Source of the DNA: Dehalococcoidia bacterium UBA3254
GTDB taxonomy: Bacteria > Chloroflexota > Dehalococcoidia > Dehalococcoidales > UBA3254
Direction: 5' to 3'
DNA: 5,741 nucleotides
Assembly: GCA_002362735.1 (NCBI GenBank)
Contig: DEUU01000098.1
Coordinates: forward strand, 1-5,741
Numbering within the stretch: the stretch's first letter is position 1; each line of letters opens with the position of its first letter. Position numbers and translations under genes: made by a program. This document shows, in pieces, positions 1 to 5,741 of this stretch. The notes beneath the pieces were generated by a model, which was given only the letters and a program-made list of their open reading frames with translations, did not search any database and was not told the origin of the DNA.

Positions 1-230
1 GAAATTTCAACAAAAGCATTTATGATTTGGGCAGAATTGCTGAATTCAGCCTGATGGTCCGTTATTACTTACAGACCAATCCGTTTCGGGCGTTGGGCGC
101 CCTTCCGGTAGCCTGGGGATTGCTTTCACATAGACGTCTGGTTTTTGGCAATCCTAAAGTATCTCCAGCCGCAAAAAAACAAATACGGGCTATTCTGGAC
201 AAGGCGGCAGCACTTGGAGGTGATCAGTGA
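1..230 (+). CDS. hdrC: CoB-CoM heterodisulfide reductase subunit C, C-terminal part (partial, 5' end outside window)
   Basis: This is the C-terminal 75 residues of a HdrC-type protein. The first full codon is at base 3 and the stop is TGA at 228-230. HdrC normally carries two [4Fe-4S] clusters and passes electrons from HdrA to HdrB. Those cluster motifs lie upstream of the window, and the visible part contains no cysteine. Recognisable are the helical segment FNKSIYDLGRIAEFSLM and a following stretch RYYLQTNPF, which resemble the C-terminal helices of HdrC, and a lysine-rich tail that ends in GGDQ. The frame is open to the window edge, so the TTG at 27-29 is an internal codon and not a start. 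The stop overlaps the GTG start of hdrB by 4 bases (GTGA), and the hdrB ribosome binding site lies inside the last hdrC codons. The name rests on this similarity and on its place directly before hdrB, so subunit identity is slightly less sure than for the complete genes. Confidence 0.86.
   Translation, partial: NFNKSIYDLGRIAEFSLMVRYYLQTNPFRALGALPVAWGLLSHRRLVFGNPKVSPAAKKQIRAILDKAAALGGDQ
216..225 (+). promoter_or_regulatory. Very strong Shine-Dalgarno site of hdrB
   Basis: GGAGGTGATC matches, over ten bases, the complement of the usual 3' end of 16S rRNA (GATCACCTCC). Its GGAGG core ends 6 bases before the GTG at 227. It supports GTG as the hdrB start and sits wholly inside the final codons of hdrC, so it also fixes part of the HdrC tail (GGD). 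Confidence 0.85.
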
Positions 231-1099
231 AATATTATAACTATTATCCAGGATGCAGCTGTGCTGAAGGCAGTGGTAAAGCATACAGCAAATCCGCTAT
301 GGCGATCGCTAAGGTCCTGGATGTTGAGCTTTTTGAAATCGAAGAATGGAATTGCTGCGGTTCATCTCCCTACAGTTCCTATGATGAACTCGGAATGTTA
401 AGCCTGGCAGCCCGTAACCTGGCTATCGCGGAAAAGAGAGGATTTGACATCGTAACCCCATGCAGTTCTTGCTATGTAATCCTGAATCAGGCCAATCGGG
501 TTTTGCATGAGCACCCAGAAATCAAGGCCAAGGTAGACGAAGCTCTGGCCGCCGGTGGCTTGACCTATAACGGGACCTTAAAAGTACGCCACTTGCTGGA
601 CGTAATGGTGAATGACATCGGATATGAGGCCATCGCCTCCCGAGTTAAAAAAGACCTGAGTAGTCTTAAGATAGCTCCCTACTACGGTTGTCAGATTGTA
701 CGTCCACGGTCCGGCTTTGATCACCCGGATAATCCGGTGACCCTCGACAAACTTATCACGAGTCTTAAAGCCGAAGTGACCGACTTTCCATTGAAAGCCG
801 CTTGCTGCGGAAGTTCACTGGTTCTTTCTGAAGAATCTATCGCTCTGGACCTGATCAAAAAATTGCTGGATTCAGCGCTCGCAGGCGGCGCTCAATGTCT
901 GGTGACCATCTGCCCGCTTTGCCAAATGAATGTAGATGCCTACCAGACCATGGTTAATAAAAAATACGGCACTCATTTTAATATCCCCATTATATACTTC
1001 ACCCAATTAATGGGAATCGCTTTTGGTTTAAGCGAGAAAGAGCTGGATTTGAAGACCAGCATTGTTCCCGTAGATAAGGTTTTAGCCAGGTTTCTCTAA
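227..1099 (+). CDS. hdrB: CoB-CoM heterodisulfide reductase subunit B (two CCG domains)
   Basis: The protein has 290 residues, the usual length for HdrB. HdrB is the subunit that reduces the disulfide substrate (CoM-S-S-CoB in methanogens) on two non-cubane [4Fe-4S] clusters. Both CCG motifs are complete: C10, C43-C44, C79 and C82 in the N-terminal half (CCGSSPYSS, PCSSC), and C155, C193-C194, C229 and C232 in the C-terminal half (CCGSSLVLSEES, CPLC). The spacing is close to the family pattern CX31-39CCX35-36CXXC. C12 and C224 are extra cysteines. There is no signal peptide or membrane segment, so the protein should be cytoplasmic. The GTG start at 227 is chosen because a ten-base Shine-Dalgarno match precedes it and because the product then begins MKYYNYYPGC, a normal HdrB N-terminus. 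It overlaps hdrC by 4 bases and is followed by hdrA after 9 bases. The substrate in this organism cannot be told from sequence: it may be CoM-S-S-CoB, or another disulfide or acceptor if the host is a bacterium. Confidence 0.95.
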   Translation: MKYYNYYPGCSCAEGSGKAYSKSAMAIAKVLDVELFEIEEWNCCGSSPYSSYDELGMLSLAARNLAIAEKRGFDIVTPCSSCYVILNQANRVLHEHPEIKAKVDEALAAGGLTYNGTLKVRHLLDVMVNDIGYEAIASRVKKDLSSLKIAPYYGCQIVRPRSGFDHPDNPVTLDKLITSLKAEVTDFPLKAACCGSSLVLSEESIALDLIKKLLDSALAGGAQCLVTICPLCQMNVDAYQTMVNKKYGTHFNIPIIYFTQLMGIAFGLSEKELDLKTSIVPVDKVLARFL

Positions 1100-1103
1100 G
1101 GAG
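1098..1103 (+). promoter_or_regulatory. Shine-Dalgarno site that decides the hdrA start
   Basis: AAGGAG overlaps the TAA stop of hdrB and lies 5 bases before the ATG at 1109. The in-frame GTG at 1103 begins on the last base of this site and therefore could not use it. This favours the ATG at 1109 as the hdrA start. Confidence 0.8.
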
Positions 1104-1108
1104 TGAGT

Positions 1109-3115
1109 ATGGAAGAGAGAAGAATCGGAGTTTACATCTGCCACTGTGGAAGCAATATCGCAGGTACGGTTGATTGTTCTCAAGTCTCAGAATATGCGAA
1201 AACGCTTCCTAAGGTTGTGGTTGCTCGTGATTATACCTATATGTGTTCTGATCCGGGGCAAAATTTAATAAAAGACGATATAAAAAATTTCCGTCTTAAC
1301 CGGGTGGTAGTCGCATCCTGTACTCCGCGCATGCACGAACCCACATTCCGGCGAGCGATTCAGGATGCCGGTCTGAATCAATATCTTTTTGAAATGGCTA
1401 ATATCCGTGAACACTGCTCCTGGGTTCACGAGGATAAGCAAAAAGCGACTGAAAAAGCGAAAGCTTTAGTCAGTGCAGCGGTGAGAAGGGTCTATTATCA
1501 CGAGCCTCTGGAAACCAAAGAAGTCACTGTCAATCCTAACGTCCTGGTGGTAGGTGGGGGAGTGGCCGGCATTCAAGCCGCCCTTGAAGTCGCCGCCGCC
1601 GGACATAGAGTATACCTCGTTGAGAGATCGCCCAGCATCGGCGGACATATGGCCCAGTTTGATAAGACCTTTCCGACTCTGGACTGCTCAGCTTGTATAT
1701 TAACTCCTCGTATGACTCAAGCTGGCCAACACCCGAATATTGAGTTGCTCACCTATAGCGAAGTCCAGGAAGTCTCCGGATACGTCGGCAATTTTAAAGT
1801 CAAAGTGAAGAAAAAAGCGAAATATGTGGATGCCAAAAAATGTACCGGGTGTAATCGGTGTTCAGTGCTTTGTCCTCAGAACATCTCCAGCGAATACGAA
1901 GCAGGGCTGGGAAAGAGAAAAGCGATTTATATTGCTTTCCCTCAGGCAGTTCCTAACAAAGCTGTTATCGACGTTGAAAACTGCGCCCACTTGAAAGGTC
2001 TGGCCAAAGGAAAGGATAATATTTGCCGTCTCTGCCAAACAGGAAATCCCAAAAAGAACCAGACCGGTTGCGAAACGGGCGCTATCGACTTTACTCAGAA
2101 AGATGAAATTGCTGAGATTGAAGTAGGTAATATTATTCTGGCAACCGGATTTCATCAGTTTGATCCCGAGGTTATTTATCAATACGGTTACAAGCGATAT
2201 CCCAACGTTTATACTGGACTGGAATTTGAACGGATTTCAAATGCTTCGGGTCCTACTGCGGGTAAAGTGGTTATGGCTGACGGCCGGGTGCCGGAAAGCG
2301 TGGCAATTCTCCATTGTGTTGGCAGCCGCGACGAAAATTATCATAAATACTGTTCAAGAGTCTGCTGTATGTATTCCCTTAAATATGCGCATCTATTACG
2401 CGAAAAAGTCCCAGGTGCCAAAGTATACCAGTTGTACATTGATATGCGCTGTCCCGGTTCTGGCTATGAGGAATTTTTTGAAAGATTACAGCATGAAGGC
2501 GTCAACTTCCTTCGAGGCCGTGCGGGCGAAATTACCAATCGAGCCGAGACTCCTGAAGAAAATGGTAAGCTTGTAATCAGCGTCGAGGATACTCTTCTTC
2601 GTCGCAAGAGGCGCATTCCAGTAGACATGGTAATTTTAAGTTGCGCCCTGGAGCCTCAGGAGGATGCTGCTGAAGTAGCACGCATCTTTTCGATCAGCCG
2701 GAAGGCGGATGGGTTCTTCCTGGAGAAACATCCTAAACTGGACCCCGTGGCGACTGCAACTGATGGTGTTTTTGTCGTGGGCTGCTGCCAGGGACCGAAA
2801 GATATCCCGGATACGGTAGCTCAGGCTTCTGCTGCAGCTGCTCGTGCGCTGGCTTTAATCAGCGCTAGCAAGGTAGAAGTAGAAGCGGCTACTGCATTTA
2901 TCGACGAGAACCGTTGTTCCGGCTGTAAAGTATGTGTTGAACTGTGCCCTTACAAAGCTATCACATTTGATGAGAAGAAAAAGGTATCTAAAGTTAATGA
3001 AGCTATCTGCAAAGGTTGCGGAACCTGCGTCGCTGCGTGCCCAAGTAACGCCATCCGGGGCAAGCATTTCACTTCTGAACAGATCATGGCAGAGATTGAG
3101 GGGGTTCTGGTTTAA
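1109..3115 (+). CDS. hdrA: CoB-CoM heterodisulfide reductase subunit A, FAD-dependent electron-bifurcating subunit
   Basis: HdrA holds the FAD at which, in the MvhADG-HdrABC complex, electrons from hydrogenase are split between ferredoxin and HdrBC. The product is 668 residues, full length for the family. The N-terminal domain begins RIGVYICHCGSNI (C11, C13), with further cysteines C46, C71 (ASCTPRMHEPTF) and C103. The FAD-binding Rossmann motif VVGGGVAG has its glycines at 149, 151 and 154 and is followed by ERSPSIGGHMAQ and TLDCSAC (C193, C196). A first ferredoxin motif has C245, C248, C251 and C255. A second has C292, C306, C309 and C321, with an unusually long last gap. CVGSR (C403) and YCSRVCC (C415, C419, C420) match the atypical HdrA cluster site near the flavin. 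The C-terminus has two [4Fe-4S] motifs: C603/606/609/613 and C634/637/640/644. C448 (DMRCPGSGYEEF) looks like an extra cysteine. There is no in-frame UGA, so no selenocysteine. The start is ATG 1109, not the GTG six bases upstream. The TAA stop abuts the ATG of mvhD. Cytoplasmic. Confidence 0.96.
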   Translation: MEERRIGVYICHCGSNIAGTVDCSQVSEYAKTLPKVVVARDYTYMCSDPGQNLIKDDIKNFRLNRVVVASCTPRMHEPTFRRAIQDAGLNQYLFEMANIREHCSWVHEDKQKATEKAKALVSAAVRRVYYHEPLETKEVTVNPNVLVVGGGVAGIQAALEVAAAGHRVYLVERSPSIGGHMAQFDKTFPTLDCSACILTPRMTQAGQHPNIELLTYSEVQEVSGYVGNFKVKVKKKAKYVDAKKCTGCNRCSVLCPQNISSEYEAGLGKRKAIYIAFPQAVPNKAVIDVENCAHLKGLAKGKDNICRLCQTGNPKKNQTGCETGAIDFTQKDEIAEIEVGNIILATGFHQFDPEVIYQYGYKRYPNVYTGLEFERISNASGPTAGKVVMADGRVPESVAILHCVGSRDENYHKYCSRVCCMYSLKYAHLLREKVPGAKVYQLYIDMRCPGSGYEEFFERLQHEGVNFLRGRAGEITNRAETPEENGKLVISVEDTLLRRKRRIPVDMVILSCALEPQEDAAEVARIFSISRKADGFFLEKHPKLDPVATATDGVFVVGCCQGPKDIPDTVAQASAAAARALALISASKVEVEAATAFIDENRCSGCKVCVELCPYKAITFDEKKKVSKVNEAICKGCGTCVAACPSNAIRGKHFTSEQIMAEIEGVLV

Positions 3116-3598
3116 ATGAGCGAAGAAACGATAGTTAAAACACAAACTAGTTCTAATATCCCGCCTCAGACCGACGGTAAGTTCGAACCCAAAATTGTTG
3201 GTATACTCTGTAATTGGTGTTCGTATGCCGGAGCCGACCTGGCAGGGATTTCTCGTAAGAAGTTTGCTCCCAATGTCAGGGTAGTCAGAGTGATGTGCTC
3301 TGGACGGGTTGAACCTACTTTTATTTTAAAAGCTTTCGAACAGGGCGCTGATGGAGTCCTGGTGCTGGGCTGCCATCCCGGCGACTGCCACTATATTGAA
3401 GGCAACTACAAAACCCAGAGACGAATTCCATTGCTGAAAAAACTTCTGGCCCAGATGGGGGTAGAAGAAGAAAGACTGAGACTGGAATGGGTTTCCGCCT
3501 CCGAAGGTGACCGATTCGCTCATGTAGTAGATGAAATGACGGAACAAATTCGCAAGCTGGGTCCTTTCAGCAACCGAAATGGAGGAAGCCATGCCTAA
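3116..3598 (+). CDS. mvhD: Hydrogenase delta subunit, MvhD/FlpD-type [2Fe-2S] electron-transfer protein
   Basis: MvhD links the hydrogenase MvhAG to HdrA and carries electrons from the distal MvhG cluster to the bifurcating flavin subunit. The 160-residue product has the five family cysteines: C32 and C35 (CNWCSYAG), C61 (MCSGRVEP), and C86 and C91 (GCHPGDCHYIEGNY). The conserved run continues with TQRRIPLLKKLLAQMG and WVSASEGDRFA near the end. The conserved domain begins at EPKIVGILCNWC, about residue 24. The residues before it form a polar extension rich in Ser, Thr, Gln and Pro that I do not expect in most relatives, which are nearer 140 residues. I see no better in-frame ATG after the extension. 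The ATG follows the hdrA stop with no gap, and a GAGGGGG run at 3098-3104 lies 11 bases upstream, a rather long spacing, so reinitiation after hdrA is likely. The 3' end overlaps mvhG by 8 bases. Placement between hdrA and the hydrogenase genes fits the bridging role. Confidence 0.94.
   Translation: MSEETIVKTQTSSNIPPQTDGKFEPKIVGILCNWCSYAGADLAGISRKKFAPNVRVVRVMCSGRVEPTFILKAFEQGADGVLVLGCHPGDCHYIEGNYKTQRRIPLLKKLLAQMGVEEERLRLEWVSASEGDRFAHVVDEMTEQIRKLGPFSNRNGGSHA
3581..3585 (+). promoter_or_regulatory. Shine-Dalgarno site that decides the mvhG start
   Basis: GGAGG lies inside the end of mvhD, 5 bases before the ATG at 3591. The in-frame ATG at 3579 overlaps this site and has no comparable site in front of it, so the start at 3591 (MPKPKIALYW) is preferred. 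Confidence 0.75.
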
Positions 3599-4550
3599 AC
3601 CTAAAATCGCTCTGTACTGGGCTGCCAGCTGCGGGGGATGCGAAATCGGGCAACTGGAAATCGGGGAAAAAATTCTCAAACTAACCGAATTTGCCGATAT
3701 CATCTTTTGGCCGGTTGCTATAGATGTCAAATATAAAGATGTGGATGCTATGGATGACAAAAGCATCGATATCTGTTTGCTTAACGGCGGTATCCGCAGC
3801 TCCGAGCAGGAACATATGGCCAAATTACTCAGATCCAAATCTAAAATTCTGATCGCTTACGGTGCCTGCTCTTATGAAGGGGGTATTCCCGGTTTGGCTA
3901 ATTTATATAATAAGAAGCAAATCCTGGACCGGGTTTATCTGGAAACCCCGTCGACCGACAACAAAGAAAAAACCATTCCGCAAGTAATATCTTCCGTTGC
4001 CGAGGGTGAATTAACGGTACCGGAGCTGTTTGATACAGTCCAAACTCTCGCCCAGGTCGTCCCCGTTGACTATTTCATACCCGGCTGCCCGCCTGAAGAA
4101 CGCACTACGTGGCTGGCACTGGAGGCGATAATCAATGGACAAATGCCTCCTGCAGGCACCGTAATCAGCCACACTCCCAAATCGGTATGCACGGATTGTC
4201 CCCGGCTACGAAATGTCAAAAAAGTTAAGAAGTTTTATCGGACCTACGAAATGCTGCCAGAAAAAGATGTCTGCCTTCTGGAGCAAGGTCTACTCTGCGC
4301 CGGAATCGCTACGCGAGGCGGTTGCGGGGCGCCCTGTCCTCAGGCTAACATGCCATGCACCGGCTGCTATGGACCGGTGGAAGGCGTCATCGATCAGGGT
4401 GCTCATTTTCTCAGCAGTGTCGCTTCAGTAATAGATTCAAACGACCCTGTTGAAACGAACCGGATTCTTGAAGATATCCGTGATCCGGCAGGCACGTTTT
4501 ATCGTTACAGCCTGGCTGATTCTCTACTCAGGAGGGCGAGAGTTAAATGA
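3591..4550 (+). CDS. mvhG: F420-non-reducing [NiFe] hydrogenase small subunit
   Basis: The small subunit carries the electron relay from the Ni-Fe site in MvhA to MvhD. The 319-residue protein has exactly the twelve cysteines needed for three [4Fe-4S] clusters. The proximal set is C14 and C17 (SCGGCEIG), C93 (GACSYEGG) and C166 (PGCPPEE). The other eight, for the medial and distal clusters, are C200 and C203 (CTDCPR), C228, C236, C245 and C249 (GGCGAPCPQ), and C256 and C259 (PCTGCYGP). One further cysteine occurs in DICLLNGG, away from the cluster motifs. No twin-arginine signal is present at the N-terminus and there is no C-terminal membrane anchor, so this is a soluble cytoplasmic enzyme, as expected for group 3c. 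The C-terminal RGGCGAPCP...PCTGCYGP block is typical of the Mvh/Frh-type small subunits. Cofactor F420 reduction would need an FrhB partner, and MvhD takes that place here. The gene overlaps mvhD by 8 bases and mvhA by 4 (ATGA), which points to coupled translation of the two hydrogenase subunits in equal amounts. Confidence 0.93.
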   Translation: MPKPKIALYWAASCGGCEIGQLEIGEKILKLTEFADIIFWPVAIDVKYKDVDAMDDKSIDICLLNGGIRSSEQEHMAKLLRSKSKILIAYGACSYEGGIPGLANLYNKKQILDRVYLETPSTDNKEKTIPQVISSVAEGELTVPELFDTVQTLAQVVPVDYFIPGCPPEERTTWLALEAIINGQMPPAGTVISHTPKSVCTDCPRLRNVKKVKKFYRTYEMLPEKDVCLLEQGLLCAGIATRGGCGAPCPQANMPCTGCYGPVEGVIDQGAHFLSSVASVIDSNDPVETNRILEDIRDPAGTFYRYSLADSLLRRARVK

Positions 4551-5741
4551 AAAAAATTACCATTGACCCCGTAACCCGATTGGAGGGTCATGCAAAAATA
4601 GAGATTTTTCTTAACGATTCCGGTGAAGTAGCCAACTCTTATGTGCAAATTCCGGAGTTAAGGGGTTTTGAAAAATTCGTTGAGGGAAGACCAGCCGAAG
4701 ATATGCCTCAGATCACACAGAGGATTTGCGGCGTTTGCCCGGAAGCCCATCATCTGGCAGCTACCAAAGCGCTGGACGACCTTTTTCACATTGATCCTCC
4801 AGCAACAGCTAAGAAAATACGAGAACTGCTTTACAGTGCTTTTTATGTCACTGATCATACGACTCACTTTTATATTCTAGGGGGACCTGACTTTATTATG
4901 GGACCAGAAGCTCCGGTGGCGGAGCGTAATATCCTGGGAGTCATTTCCAAGGTAGGCATGGAGCTGGCCGGCCAGGTAATCAAAACCCGCCAGAAGAATC
5001 ATCACGTAATTCAAATGGTCGGTGGCCGCCCGGTCCATCCCTGTTTTGGACTTCCCGGCGGAGTTAGCAAAGGTATTTCTGAAGAGGAAAGAAAAGAAAT
5101 CGAGACCATTGCCAGAGAAAATATTGAATTTGGCAGGTTGTCTTTAAAGGTATTTAATGATCTCGTGCTTCAGAATAAAGCTTATCTGGACCTTATCACC
5201 AGCGATGCGTATACCCACCGCTCATATTATATGGGAATGGTGGATACCAATAACAGGGTTAATTTTTATGATGGGCAATTGAGAGTCGTCGACGCGGAGG
5301 GCCAGGAATATGCCAAATTTGCCCCGGAGGAATACCTGGAACAGGTCGCCGAACACGTAGAACCCTGGAGCTATATGAAGTTCCCCTACCTTAAGAAAGT
5401 CGGATGGAAAGGTTTTGTAGAAGGGACGGATAGCGGTATCTTCCGGGTAGCTCCGCTGGCCAGGTTGAATGCTGCGGTAGGAATGGCAACCCCTCTGGCC
5501 CAGGAAGAATATCAAAAATATTTTAGTACTTTTAACAACAAGCGTGTCCATCATACTTTAGCTACTCACTGGGCTCGGTTGATCGAACTCCTCTATGCCG
5601 CAGAACGAATGCTCGAACTCAGTCGCGATCCGGAAATTACTTCTCCCAGCTACCGCTTCATTCCCAAAGCCACTCCCGATGAAGGTATCGGAGTGGTTGA
5701 AGCTCACCGGGGTACGTTGATTCATCACTCTCCCTTTACGG
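4547..5741 (+). CDS. mvhA: F420-non-reducing [NiFe] hydrogenase large subunit (partial, 3' end outside window)
   Basis: This is the catalytic large subunit, which oxidises or makes H2 at a Ni-Fe(CN)2CO centre. The frame stays open to the window end: 398 residues are visible. The N-terminus MKKITIDPVTRLEGHAKIEIF contains the conserved RLEGH with E13, the family's proton-transfer glutamate. The N-terminal metal site RICGVCPEAHH supplies C61 and C64, two of the four Ni-Fe ligands, with H68. Other family blocks are THFYILGGPDF, APVAERNILGV, HVEPWSYMKFPYLKKVGWKG and LATHWARLIELLYAAERM. Near the edge is VEAHRGTLIHH, in which R388 is the conserved arginine by the active site and H387 replaces the more usual Pro. 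The second ligand pair (DPCxxCxxH-type) and the processed C-terminal peptide lie beyond the window. C166 (HPCFGLPGG) is an unusual extra cysteine. The ATG overlaps the mvhG stop (ATGA). An AGGAGG at 4530-4535 lies 11 bases upstream, slightly long. The blocks resemble Mvh-like group 3c enzymes of anaerobic bacteria. No maturation protease gene is in the window. Confidence 0.94.
   Translation, partial: MKKITIDPVTRLEGHAKIEIFLNDSGEVANSYVQIPELRGFEKFVEGRPAEDMPQITQRICGVCPEAHHLAATKALDDLFHIDPPATAKKIRELLYSAFYVTDHTTHFYILGGPDFIMGPEAPVAERNILGVISKVGMELAGQVIKTRQKNHHVIQMVGGRPVHPCFGLPGGVSKGISEEERKEIETIARENIEFGRLSLKVFNDLVLQNKAYLDLITSDAYTHRSYYMGMVDTNNRVNFYDGQLRVVDAEGQEYAKFAPEEYLEQVAEHVEPWSYMKFPYLKKVGWKGFVEGTDSGIFRVAPLARLNAAVGMATPLAQEEYQKYFSTFNNKRVHHTLATHWARLIELLYAAERMLELSRDPEITSPSYRFIPKATPDEGIGVVEAHRGTLIHHSPFT

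Noticed and set aside
1103..1111. GTG at 1103 as the hdrA start
   Set aside because: It overlaps the Shine-Dalgarno site AAGGAG; the ATG at 1109 has ideal spacing.
1862..2182. 106-codon minus-strand and 138-codon plus-strand (2160-2576) open frames inside hdrA
   Set aside because: Both overlap the continuous, motif-rich HdrA frame and encode nothing recognisable.
2826..2850. GCT/GCA-rich repeat-like stretch near the 3' part of hdrA
   Set aside because: It encodes the alanine-rich helix SAAAARAL common in this part of HdrA and is not a true tandem repeat.
3579..3593. ATG at 3579 as the mvhG start
   Set aside because: The GGAGG site begins on the last base of this codon and is properly spaced only for the ATG at 3591, which gives the normal family N-terminus.
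3326..3838. 170-codon open frame on the minus strand
   Set aside because: It lies opposite the strongly conserved mvhD and mvhG genes, its product has no recognisable domain, and it is explained by codon bias of the real genes.
4658..4880. Short open frames on both strands (69 and 70 codons) in the region after mvhG
   Set aside because: The real gene here is mvhA, which is open to the window end without a stop; the short frames overlap its conserved metal-binding region.
5222..5554. 110-codon minus-strand open frame opposite mvhA
   Set aside because: The plus-strand frame there is clearly hydrogenase large subunit (HVEPWSYMKFPYLKKVGW and other blocks), so this is a shadow.
1109..5741. Possible selenocysteine (UGA) codons in HdrA or the hydrogenase subunits
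   Set aside because: All key positions are ordinary cysteine codons and no in-frame UGA occurs before the natural stops.

Overview
The window is one stretch of a single plus-strand operon of an anaerobe, in the order hdrC (3' end only) - hdrB - hdrA - mvhD - mvhG - mvhA (5' two thirds or more). It is coding almost from end to end. The largest gap between genes is 9 bases, and the other junctions overlap or abut. No RNA gene, mobile element, CRISPR array, terminator or gene-free stretch is visible.

Layout: bases 1-230 hold the last 75 residues of heterodisulfide reductase subunit C. HdrB (227-1099) has both cysteine-rich CCG motifs. HdrA (1109-3115) is a 668-residue FAD/iron-sulfur protein. 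MvhD (3116-3598) is a small [2Fe-2S] electron-transfer subunit. MvhG (3591-4550) and MvhA (4547 to the edge) are the small and large subunits of a cytoplasmic [NiFe] hydrogenase of the F420-non-reducing type (group 3c).

How they work together, from established knowledge of the methanogen MvhADG-HdrABC complex: H2 is oxidised at the Ni-Fe site of MvhA. Electrons pass through the three clusters of MvhG and the [2Fe-2S] cluster of MvhD to the FAD of HdrA. There they are bifurcated, one branch going to ferredoxin through HdrA clusters and the other to a disulfide-type acceptor through HdrC and the non-cubane clusters of HdrB. All key residues I can check are present, so the set looks functional. 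In the opposite direction the same machine could make H2 from reduced ferredoxin and a thiol donor.

Organism: the proteins look to me, from memory and not from a search, most like those of strictly anaerobic bacteria (sulfate reducers, syntrophs or acetogens of Desulfobacterota, Firmicutes or Chloroflexota) rather than methanogens. Base composition looks close to balanced, Shine-Dalgarno sites are strong, and ATG and GTG starts are used. The phylum cannot be fixed from this window. If it is a bacterium without coenzyme M and B, the natural acceptor of HdrBC is unknown, and that is the main biological question here.

The system itself is a known type. The points most worth checking are a stretched cysteine spacing in the second ferredoxin motif of HdrA, a His in the usual EAPRG motif of MvhA, and an N-terminal extension on MvhD.
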